This document shows positions 52,323 through 59,198 of a stretch of DNA of 64,000 nucleotides, piece after piece. Source of the stretch: Granulicella sp. (GTDB lineage: Bacteria; Acidobacteriota; Terriglobia; Terriglobales; Acidobacteriaceae); NCBI GenBank assembly GCA_027365345.1, contig DAHXNO010000199.1:1-64000 (forward strand), read 5' to 3'. Both the position numbers and the translations under genes were made by a program. Below the pieces are notes generated by a model. The model saw only the letters and a program-made list of their open reading frames with translations. It was not told the DNA's origin and did not search any database. Numbering within the stretch: the stretch's first letter is position 1; each line of letters opens with the position of its first letter.

Positions 52323-54122
52323 ATGTTGAGACGGGATGGTTCGGATGGAGCCTTGTGCTGGAAGATGGTGACCGCCGCATGCCTATGCGCGATGGTCTTC
52401 CGACCGGCATGGGCGCAGCAGCCCAAGCCGGCGGCGCATCCTTCTCCCACCCCTGCGCAAGAGGAGGCTTCATCGGATTTACCGCAGCTGGTCGATATCA
52501 CAGCCAAGACCGGCATCCACTTTGATCACCTCTCCTCGCCGGAGAATCGGTACATTGTGGAGTCGATGAGTGGGGGCGTGGCGCTGATTGACTACGACCG
52601 CGACGGCTGGCCGGACATCTTCTTCACCAATGCGCCGGACGTGAATATGTCGCTGGCCGGCAAGAAGGCGCGCAGTGCTCTGTACCACAACAACCACGAT
52701 GGCACGTTCACGGATGTTACCGACAAAGCCGGTGTGGGGTATCCCTGCTGGGCGATGGGTGTCGCCGTGGGCGACTACAACAACGACGGCTGGCCGGACC
52801 TGGCCGTCTCTTGCTTCGGCGGGGTGGTGCTGTATCGCAATAACGGCGACGGCACCTTCACCGATGTCACGAAGCAGTCCGGGCTGAGCAGCGACGCCGG
52901 CTGGGCCACCGGGGTTAGCTTTGGCGACTACGACAACGACGGATTTGTGGACCTTTTTGTCCCGCACTACGTTGATCTGAATCTCAACGATCTCCCGGTC
53001 CTGGGTTCGAAGATCACCTGCACGTATCACGAGATTCCTGTGCAGTGCGGGCCCCGCGGCCTACCGGGCTCACCGGACAATCTTTACCACAACAATGGCA
53101 ACGGCACCTTCACGGACGTGTCCAAAGAGGCCGGCGTCGGCGATCCCCAGAAGTACTACGGTCTCACCTCTGTGTGGTCTGACTACAACGAAGACGGCAA
53201 GCTTGGCCTGTTTGTGGCCAATGACGGCGGCCCGAATTATCTTTACCTGAACGACGGCAAGGGAAAGTTCACCAACATGGCGTTCCAGTCTGGCGCCGCG
53301 TTGAATCAGGACGGAGTGGAGCAGGCAAATATGGGCGTGGCGCTGGGCGACTACCTGCATACGGGACACATGTCGATCGCCATCACGCACTTCAGCGAGG
53401 AGTATACGACGCTGTTTCGCAATGATGGCCATCTGACCTTCACCGACGTATCCTACGAGGCCGGCATTGCGACGGCAACGAATCCTTACGTCGGATGGGG
53501 CGACGCCTTTATCGATGTCGACAACGATGGATGGCTGGATTTTGTGCAGGTCGATGGGCACGTCTATCCACAGGTGGACAGCACAGATGTGGGCACAAGA
53601 TACCGCGAGCCTAAACTTCTCTTTCTCAATCAGCACAATGGCACGTTTCGCAACATAAGCAAACTGGTCGGTCCGGCGATGCAGATTCCGCAGGTGAGCC
53701 GCGGCCTGGCCGTGGGCGACCTGTTCAATGACGGGCACCTGGAACTGGTGGTCGAGAATCTTGAGGGTAGCCCGATGATCCTGCGCATTGAAGGCGGCCC
53801 GAAGAACCACTGGATCAGCTTTGAATTTGCCGGGACGAAGAGTAACCGGCTTGCATTGAATACGCGCGTGCGGGTCACTGCCGGCGATCTGGTACAGATC
53901 GGCGAGGTGTTGAGCGGCGGCAGCTATCTCTCCCAGAACGATCTGCGCCTTCACTTTGGGCTGGGCGCTCACGATACGGTGGACCGCGTGGAGATCACCT
54001 GGCCGTCCGGGGAAAAGGAGACACTGAGAAACCTGCCCGCGGACCACTTCTACTCCGTGCTGGAGGGTCAGGGCGTGGTTCCGGCAGAGAAGATCCGACC
54101 CGCTGCGATGAAACATCCGTAG
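52323..54122 (+). CDS. Exported CRTAC1-family FG-GAP/VCBS repeat protein with UnbV/ASPIC domain
   Basis: A 599-residue secreted protein. A signal-like hydrophobic stretch (CLCAMVFRPAWA) lies near residues 20-31. A seven-bladed beta-propeller-type region follows, with calcium-binding repeats DYDRDGWPDIFF, DYNNDGWPDLAV, DYDNDGFVDLFV, DYNEDGKLGLFV and DVDNDGWLDFVQ. The C-terminal UnbV/ASPIC domain (about 490-580) reads VLSGGSYLSQNDLRLHFGLG and VEITWPSGEKETL. The family is common in Acidobacteriota secretomes, with adhesion or extracellular-matrix roles inferred; human CRTAC1 is a cartilage protein. It stands alone. Confidence 0.9.
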   Translation: MLRRDGSDGALCWKMVTAACLCAMVFRPAWAQQPKPAAHPSPTPAQEEASSDLPQLVDITAKTGIHFDHLSSPENRYIVESMSGGVALIDYDRDGWPDIFFTNAPDVNMSLAGKKARSALYHNNHDGTFTDVTDKAGVGYPCWAMGVAVGDYNNDGWPDLAVSCFGGVVLYRNNGDGTFTDVTKQSGLSSDAGWATGVSFGDYDNDGFVDLFVPHYVDLNLNDLPVLGSKITCTYHEIPVQCGPRGLPGSPDNLYHNNGNGTFTDVSKEAGVGDPQKYYGLTSVWSDYNEDGKLGLFVANDGGPNYLYLNDGKGKFTNMAFQSGAALNQDGVEQANMGVALGDYLHTGHMSIAITHFSEEYTTLFRNDGHLTFTDVSYEAGIATATNPYVGWGDAFIDVDNDGWLDFVQVDGHVYPQVDSTDVGTRYREPKLLFLNQHNGTFRNISKLVGPAMQIPQVSRGLAVGDLFNDGHLELVVENLEGSPMILRIEGGPKNHWISFEFAGTKSNRLALNTRVRVTAGDLVQIGEVLSGGSYLSQNDLRLHFGLGAHDTVDRVEITWPSGEKETLRNLPADHFYSVLEGQGVVPAEKIRPAAMKHP

Positions 54123-54177
54123 GAGTTGCCGGGAGGGATGGGATCGATTCGGAGGTTGTCGGCTTGTGTGTCCGTGG

Positions 54178-54237
54178 TTCCGGGATCTTCATTTCCGGGA
54201 TGTTCGGTTCGGGGATGTTCGATTCCTGGATGTATCG
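54178..54237. repeat. Four degenerate 15-bp tandem repeats
   Basis: Units at 54178, 54193, 54208 and 54223 read TTCCGGGATCTTCAT, TTCCGGGATGTTCGG, TTCGGGGATGTTCGA and TTCCTGGATGTATCG. They lie downstream of the CRTAC1 gene and about 150 bases before the fluoride aptamer. No function is evident. Confidence 0.5.
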
Positions 54238-54387
54238 GCGACTGGGAAACCTGGCAGGCGATCAGGCGGCTGAAGACGGTTACGGGCCAGGCGGCGAGGC
54301 GCTGAGCCGTAGAGGCCAAGAGCGGAGGCGGCCAAGCTGGAAGCCGCAGTTGACAGAAGCACGTTGGATCCATACAAAGAGATTATT

Positions 54388-54466
54388 GTGGTGATGGAGT
54401 TCACCCTTATCCGCTCCCGGTCCAATGAGGCTGTTGCCTAGCGGCTGGTAGATGATGACTCCTGAC
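54388..54466 (+). promoter_or_regulatory. Fluoride riboswitch (crcB motif)
   Basis: The 5-prime hairpin GGTGATGGAGTTCACC (54390-54405) matches the GGNGATGG...NCC start of the crcB motif, and GATGATGACTCCTG (54451-54464) matches the conserved 3-prime GCTGATGACTCCT element. GGAGT in the first part can pair with ACTCC in the second, as in the fluoride aptamer pseudoknot. It lies upstream of crcB on the same strand and overlaps an intrinsic terminator, so fluoride binding should favour read-through. Confidence 0.85.
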
Positions 54467-54518
54467 AGGGAATCCTGCAGGAGAGTTGCGTCTCGCAAAG
54501 ATTCCAGGTCAGGTTTTT
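54461..54518 (+). terminator. Intrinsic terminator overlapping the fluoride aptamer (expression platform)
   Basis: CCTGAC (54461-54466) pairs with GTCAGG (54508-54513), and GGAATC (54469-54474) pairs with GATTCC (54500-54505), with a 2x2 AG/AG internal loop and an inner TTGCG/CGCAA hairpin, followed by TTTTT (54514-54518). The 5-prime arm reuses the last bases of the aptamer, so aptamer folding and termination compete. Confidence 0.7.
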
Positions 54519-54663
54519 CGAAGGCGGTGATGGCGATGTGGCTGAGAGGGCCACATCGTGATGCCGAAGGTGCGTCTGGTATTGCCGCAGGCGAGATCAC
54601 GGTCTGGTTTGCCGGGTTGTTTTGCCGAGTGGGTGATAGAGGCGCGGAAGAGGAGAGGAAGAG

Positions 54664-55041
54664 CTGCAAAAATATATCTGGATTGCGCTGGGTGGATCGC
54701 TGGGCGCGCTGGCCCGCGTATGGGTTGGCTCTGCCGTGTCAGGCCGAATGGGGACTCGATTTCCCTATGGCACGTTTGTCATCAATATCACCGCCTGTGT
54801 TCTTATCGGTTTCTCGCTGGAGTTTCTGGGCCAGCATGTGGAGTTGAATCCCTCCTGGAGATACTTGATACCGACGGGATTTATCGGCGCCTATAGTACT
54901 TTTTCCACCTTTGAGTGGGAGACGTTTACGAACCTGCAGATAGGGAGCTATCTGATCGCCGGGTCCTACGTTGGCCTGAGCCTGGTGCTTGGCTTGATCG
55001 GGGTGTGGTGCGGCGTCCGGCTGGCCAAGTGGATGCCGTGA
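54664..55041 (+). CDS. crcB: CrcB/Fluc fluoride channel, apparent CTG start
   Basis: A 125-residue four-helix fluoride exporter: KYIWIALGGSLGALARVW at the start, GTFVINITACVLIG, GFIGAYSTFSTFEWET and a C-terminal helix LVLGLIGVWCGVRLA. The in-frame stop TAG at 54637 and the lack of ATG, GTG or TTG before GTG 54736 leave CTG 54664 as the only codon restoring the conserved N-terminal helix; AGGAG lies eight bases upstream. GTG 54736 would delete that helix. The gene is preceded by the fluoride riboswitch and followed by DUF190 genes, confirming the role in fluoride resistance. Confidence 0.9.
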   Translation: MQKYIWIALGGSLGALARVWVGSAVSGRMGTRFPYGTFVINITACVLIGFSLEFLGQHVELNPSWRYLIPTGFIGAYSTFSTFEWETFTNLQIGSYLIAGSYVGLSLVLGLIGVWCGVRLAKWMP

Positions 55042-55135
55042 CCCGAGGTTCTGGGAGCGTGCGGAGTCTGCCTGCGGGGGTTGGGTTTGATCGCCGGCGG
55101 CGAGAGACGAGGGATGGGCTGGGAGAAGGAGAACG

Positions 55136-55855
55136 ATGCTGACTGCGGGAAAGGCTGTGAAGGTTTCCATCTATCTGAGTTCGGGAGCGAGCCATCATGG
55201 CGTCTCGAATTATGCGAGCGTGCTGGATTTTCTGTTCTTTCGCGGCGTCTCCGGCGCCACGGTGCTGAAGGGGATTGCGGGGTTCGGCGCGGATCACCAC
55301 ATGCACTCCGCAAACTTTGTGGAGATCTCTGATCGTCTGCCGATCAAGATTGAGTTCCTGGAGACGATGGAGAAGGTGGATCAACTGCTGGGGAAGCTCC
55401 AGGAGCTGGTGGGATCGGGGCTGATTGAGGTTCAGGAGACGACCATTGTGAAGCCGGCACAGGGTTCCGCAACGACGCCGGAGGCTGCAATGGAGCGGGT
55501 GAAGATTGAGGGTCGAGCGAAGATGATGCAGATCTTCTTCGGCGAGAGCGATCGCTGGCAGGAGAAGCCGCTGCAACAGGCGCTGGTGGAGGCCATGCGG
55601 GCCAATGATCTGGCGGGAGTGACGGTGCAGCGCGGCATCCTTGGTTATGGGGCGCACCGCAGGATTCACAAGGAGAGGATCTTCCGCCTCTCGCAGGATG
55701 CTTCCATTGTGCTCTCGGTGGTGGACAGTGAAGAGAAGCTGAAGGAGTTTCTGCCACTGGTGGACAAGATGGTGCCGGAGGGGCTGGTGGTGATGTCTGA
55801 CGTGGAGATTATCAAGTACGCGCATCGCGCATCCAGCGACGGCAAAGGGGAGTGA
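55136..55855 (+). CDS. Double DUF190 domain protein
   Basis: A 239-residue protein with two tandem DUF190 domains, about residues 5-105 and 120-228. Each has the start VKVSIYL/KMMQIFF, the GVSGATVLKGIAGFG / LAGVTVQRGILGYG motif and the closing half PIKIEFLE.../IVLSVVDSEEKL. DUF190 is PII-like in fold and occurs next to crcB in many genomes. AAGGAG precedes the ATG. It is 94 bases after crcB and five bases before a third domain gene, suggesting a signalling or regulatory partner of the fluoride channel. Confidence 0.88.
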   Translation: MLTAGKAVKVSIYLSSGASHHGVSNYASVLDFLFFRGVSGATVLKGIAGFGADHHMHSANFVEISDRLPIKIEFLETMEKVDQLLGKLQELVGSGLIEVQETTIVKPAQGSATTPEAAMERVKIEGRAKMMQIFFGESDRWQEKPLQQALVEAMRANDLAGVTVQRGILGYGAHRRIHKERIFRLSQDASIVLSVVDSEEKLKEFLPLVDKMVPEGLVVMSDVEIIKYAHRASSDGKGE

Positions 55856-55859
55856 GGCG

Positions 55860-56222
55860 ATGAGGGAAGAGTTCCAGGCGAAGATGCTGCGGGTTTACTG
55901 CATGGAGACGGATCGGTGGAAGGATGCGCCGCTCTATGAGGGCATCGTGGCCAAGTGTATGGAGATGGGTATCGCCGGAGCGACCGTATGCCGCGGTCTG
56001 GAGGGATTTGGCGCAAGCGCCAGGATCTATCAGCCGCATCCTTTTTCCATTTCGAGCAATCTCCCGATCCTGGTGAGCGTGGTGGACACGGAGGCGCAGA
56101 TCCAAAGGCTGCTGCCGCATGTGGAAGAGATGATTGCAGGAGGATTGATCGCCATCTCCACGGTGGATGCGATACGGTACTTCCTACCGGAGCGGGATGA
56201 GGTTGGGGACGGCCAGCCTTGA
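55860..56222 (+). CDS. Single DUF190 domain protein
   Basis: A 120-residue protein with one DUF190 domain: KMLRVYCMETDRWKDAPLYEGIVAKCMEMGIAGATVCRGLEGFGASARIY, then PILVSVVDTEAQIQRLLPHVEEMI. It is closest to the second domain of the upstream protein (DRW...PL, GLEGFGA). It starts four bases after the previous stop, so it is co-translated. Together with crcB these genes give one channel gene and three DUF190 domains under one fluoride riboswitch. The function is unknown; a ligand-binding PII-like sensor is a reasonable guess. Confidence 0.88.
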   Translation: MREEFQAKMLRVYCMETDRWKDAPLYEGIVAKCMEMGIAGATVCRGLEGFGASARIYQPHPFSISSNLPILVSVVDTEAQIQRLLPHVEEMIAGGLIAISTVDAIRYFLPERDEVGDGQP

Positions 56223-56379
56223 TGGGCTGCCGGATCGTTTGCTGGGCCAGATATGAGGCGCGGCAGAGGTCTGTGTGGAGAGTGGGTGCGGGACTGGAGC
56301 GGGCTGAGAGGGGATGGGCTGGGCGAAGCAAGGCGCAGTGGATGGGCGTTGCTTGAGCGCAGATCGTCAGCGCAGATCG

Positions 56380-57939
56380 TCAGTGCAGTTCGGCGGTGCG
56401 GAGGAAGTCAAAGCTGCCCCCGGGCTCCAACATGAGGTGATGGAGACGAGTGGAGTGAACGACTACGTTATCCGGATACCAGAGCGGGATGGTGGGTAGA
56501 TCCCGGGCAAGGATCTGCTGGATCTGGATGTAATCCTGGCGGCGGCCGGCGTCGTTGATGGTGAGATTGGCCGCGTGCAGGAGAGCGTCCACGCGGGGGT
56601 TGGAGTAGTGGCCGCGGTTGGCTCCGCGGGGAGGGGCCATGTCTGTGGCGTAGGCGTAGTGAAAGATGTCCGGATCTTCATTGGAGCCGATCCAGCGGAG
56701 CAGATACATCTGGAAGGCTCCCTTGGTGATGTCTGAGTAGAAGGTTCCGAAGTCCGACCAGCGCAGGGCGACGTCAATGCCGGCCTGACGGAGTTCGGCC
56801 TGCAGGGCCTGGGCCTCAAGACGGGCTGTCTCATCGGTGGAGGTTTTCAGGGTGAGGTGCAGGCGGATGCCGTGGCTGTCTGGTTCCAGGCCGGCGGCGT
56901 TGAGCAGAGCGATGGCGCGGCTGATGTTGTGGGGATACTGGGCGAGAGCCTGGGGCGGCGCCTCTGCCCAGTGGCCGGGCGGCAGCAGCGTGTCTGCCAG
57001 CCGAGCGTGGCCGCGCCAGAGCGCGGCGATTAGCGCGGGGCGGTTCATGGCGAAGGCGATGGCCTGGCGAACGCGCGGGTCGCGGAGGGCCGGATCCCGG
57101 ACGTTGAAGTTGAGGTAGTCCACGCGAGCGCCGGGGCCGGTGGCGATGAGCAGTTGAGGATGCCGGGAGTGGGCGGCCTTATCGGCCAGAGCGTGCACCA
57201 TATCCATGGTGAGGACGTTGCTCTCGACATCGGCTGAACCCTTCTCCATCTCCAGAGCGGCGGTGATGGTGTCTGGGATCACCTGAAAGCGGACAAGCTG
57301 GATGGTGGGGCTGGGAGGTCCGGCCCAGTAGCTGGGGTTGCGGGCCAGGACAACATCCTTGTCCTGCACCTGGGAGACGAAGCGGAAGGGGCCGGAGCCG
57401 ATGGGATGAAGCCCTTCGTCTGCGCCGGCTCCGTTTTCTACGACGCCGAAGAGGCCGTCACTGAGGTTGAAGAGCAGGCTGGGCTGGGGGGTGCGGGTGT
57501 GGACGACGACAGTGAGAGGATCGGGAGTGTCCACGGCGGTGACGGCGTTGAAGGCTCCGCCTTTGGGCGTGATGATGGCTCCGTTGGACATGCTGCGGAT
57601 GGACCAGGCGACATCGGCTGAGGTGAGGGGATGGCCGTCTGTGAAGTGAACGCCGGGGCGAAGGTGGAAGACCCAGGTGAGAGGGTCAGGGCGAAGCCAG
57701 CTAGTGGCCAGCCAGGGTTGCAGATGGAAGTGGGCGTCCTTGCGCACCAGGGGGTCCAAGATGAGTTCGCCGATGCGTTCGGATTGCGAGTCAGCACCTT
57801 GACGGACGTCCAGGCTGTTTGGGGAGGACTCGATGAGGAAGACGAGGGTGTGGGGATGGGGAGCGGGGCGGCAGCCGGTGAGGTTCAGAGCCGCAGTGAG
57901 CAGAAGGAGGCGCGATGCGGTTCGGGAGCGAGGCTTCAT
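56380..57939 (-). CDS. Peptide/oligosaccharide ABC transporter substrate-binding lipoprotein (SBP_bac_5)
   Basis: A 519-residue exported binding protein. ATG 57939 opens a lipoprotein signal (LLLLTAALNLTGCR, Cys near 23). The family 5 solute-binding pattern follows: LTWVFHLRPGVHFTDGHPLTSADVAWSI, GSGPFRF, DYLNFNVRDPALRDPRVRQAIAFAMNRPALI and, near the end, ANRGHYSNPRVDALLH. No permease or ATPase genes are adjacent. It is the third gene of the mutS-anmK run, overlapping anmK by four bases. The link with AnmK suggests it may bind murein peptides or anhydromuropeptides for recycling; this is inference. Confidence 0.85.
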   Translation of the reverse strand: MKPRSRTASRLLLLTAALNLTGCRPAPHPHTLVFLIESSPNSLDVRQGADSQSERIGELILDPLVRKDAHFHLQPWLATSWLRPDPLTWVFHLRPGVHFTDGHPLTSADVAWSIRSMSNGAIITPKGGAFNAVTAVDTPDPLTVVVHTRTPQPSLLFNLSDGLFGVVENGAGADEGLHPIGSGPFRFVSQVQDKDVVLARNPSYWAGPPSPTIQLVRFQVIPDTITAALEMEKGSADVESNVLTMDMVHALADKAAHSRHPQLLIATGPGARVDYLNFNVRDPALRDPRVRQAIAFAMNRPALIAALWRGHARLADTLLPPGHWAEAPPQALAQYPHNISRAIALLNAAGLEPDSHGIRLHLTLKTSTDETARLEAQALQAELRQAGIDVALRWSDFGTFYSDITKGAFQMYLLRWIGSNEDPDIFHYAYATDMAPPRGANRGHYSNPRVDALLHAANLTINDAGRRQDYIQIQQILARDLPTIPLWYPDNVVVHSTRLHHLMLEPGGSFDFLRTAELH

Positions 57940-59198
57940 GCGAAGGTCACCTTGCCCAGGACGACGGGCCGGGCGGCTCCGGTGGCGGAGGGAACGTTGC
58001 CGGGGAGGTGGTTCCAGGTGAGCCATCCGAGCAGAGCGAAGGCGGCAGCCTCTTTGGCTTCTACCGGGAGGCCCGCCTGAGCGGTGCTGGAGACCTTGAC
58101 GCCGAGCGGAGCGAAGCCCTGCTGGAGCCGATGCAGGAGGGTGGGGTTGCGCGCGCCACCGCCGGCGGCGAGCAGTTGGGTGGATCGGGCGGTGGGTGCG
58201 TGCTGTTGGAGGTGGGGACGGCAGATGCGGAGGTAGGCGTCCAGGATGGTGTCTGCGGTGAAGGCGGTTGCGGTGGCGATGACATCCTGGCGGCGGGCAC
58301 CGGCTCGGCGGCAGGCGGCGAGAAGACGCTGGGCAAAGGCGCTGCCGAACTGCTCGCGTCCGCAGGACTTGGGCGCGGGCAGAGCGAAGTAGGGCGCGGC
58401 CAGCAGGCGGTTGAGGACCGGTTGCAGCACTCGGCCGCCGGCGGCGACGGCTCCATCCTTGTCCAGAGGGCGGTGGTAGAGCTGTTGCATGAGGAGGTCG
58501 ATGAGCATGTTGGCGGGGCCGGTGTCAAAGGCCAGGACGCCGGAGAGAGAGCAGGCGGCGGGAAGGGCGGTGACGTTGGCGATGCCGCCGAGGTTGAGCA
58601 GAAGGCGATTGCTTGTGGGATGGCGGAAGTAGCAGAGGTCGAGCATGGGGACCAGCGGCGCTCCCTGGCCTCCGGCAGCAAGGTCGGCGGGGCGGAAGTC
58701 GCTGACGACCGGGATGCGCAGACGTTCCGCGATGACGGCGGGTTCTCCGGTCTGCAGGGTGCAGCGGATGGGGGCACCGAGAAAGTCTGCGGGCAGGGCC
58801 TGGTGGTAGAGGGTCTGGCCGTGGATGGCGGCCAGTTGCGGTCGGAGGCGGAGGGCTTTGGCGGTCTCTGCGATGGAGTGGGCATAGAGCTCGCCGAGGC
58901 GCCAGGAGAGCTGCGTGAGTTGAGCGGCGGTGGTCCGGTGACCGGCGGCGAGGCTGAGGATGGTGGAACGCAGGGGCGGGCTGAAGGCAAAGGAGCGGTG
59001 CCCGAGCAGCTTGAGGCGCGGGGGGGCATGAGGATCCGGCGCGGGACGAATGCGGCAGAGGGCTACGTCGATGCCGTCTGCGGAGGTTCCGCTCATGACG
59101 CCGGCGACGAGGAGGGATTGGGGCGGCTGGATCCGCGGCTGGAGGGGCAGTGTGGAGGCTGGGCTGGAGGTGCGGGGCGGGCTGGTGCGGGGGCTCAT
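57936..59198 (-). CDS. anmK: Anhydro-N-acetylmuramic acid kinase
   Basis: A 420-residue kinase of the AnmK family that cleaves and phosphorylates 1,6-anhydroMurNAc to MurNAc-6-phosphate in cell-wall recycling. N-terminal VMSGTSADGIDVALCRI, IHGQTLYHQ, PVVSDFRPADLAAGGQGAPLVP and NLGGIANVT are the conserved ATP/substrate blocks; DTGPANMLID and LLAAGGGARNPTLL follow. The first 28 residues (Pro/Ser rich) are an extension. The start overlaps the mutS stop and the stop overlaps the binding-protein start, both ATGA. No murQ-type etherase is in view. Confidence 0.93.
   Translation of the reverse strand: MSPRTSPPRTSSPASTLPLQPRIQPPQSLLVAGVMSGTSADGIDVALCRIRPAPDPHAPPRLKLLGHRSFAFSPPLRSTILSLAAGHRTTAAQLTQLSWRLGELYAHSIAETAKALRLRPQLAAIHGQTLYHQALPADFLGAPIRCTLQTGEPAVIAERLRIPVVSDFRPADLAAGGQGAPLVPMLDLCYFRHPTSNRLLLNLGGIANVTALPAACSLSGVLAFDTGPANMLIDLLMQQLYHRPLDKDGAVAAGGRVLQPVLNRLLAAPYFALPAPKSCGREQFGSAFAQRLLAACRRAGARRQDVIATATAFTADTILDAYLRICRPHLQQHAPTARSTQLLAAGGGARNPTLLHRLQQGFAPLGVKVSSTAQAGLPVEAKEAAAFALLGWLTWNHLPGNVPSATGAARPVVLGKVTFA

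Noticed and set aside
54164-54394. 76-residue plus-strand frame with SGMF-like repeats
   Set aside because: The repetition comes from the 15-bp DNA repeats; no start signal, and the frame runs into the riboswitch.
54534-54558. Perfect 9-bp hairpin CGATGTGGC/GCCACATCG downstream of the fluoride terminator as a second terminator
   Set aside because: No U-tract follows, and the preceding stem with T5 already serves as the expression platform. It may only be a leader hairpin.
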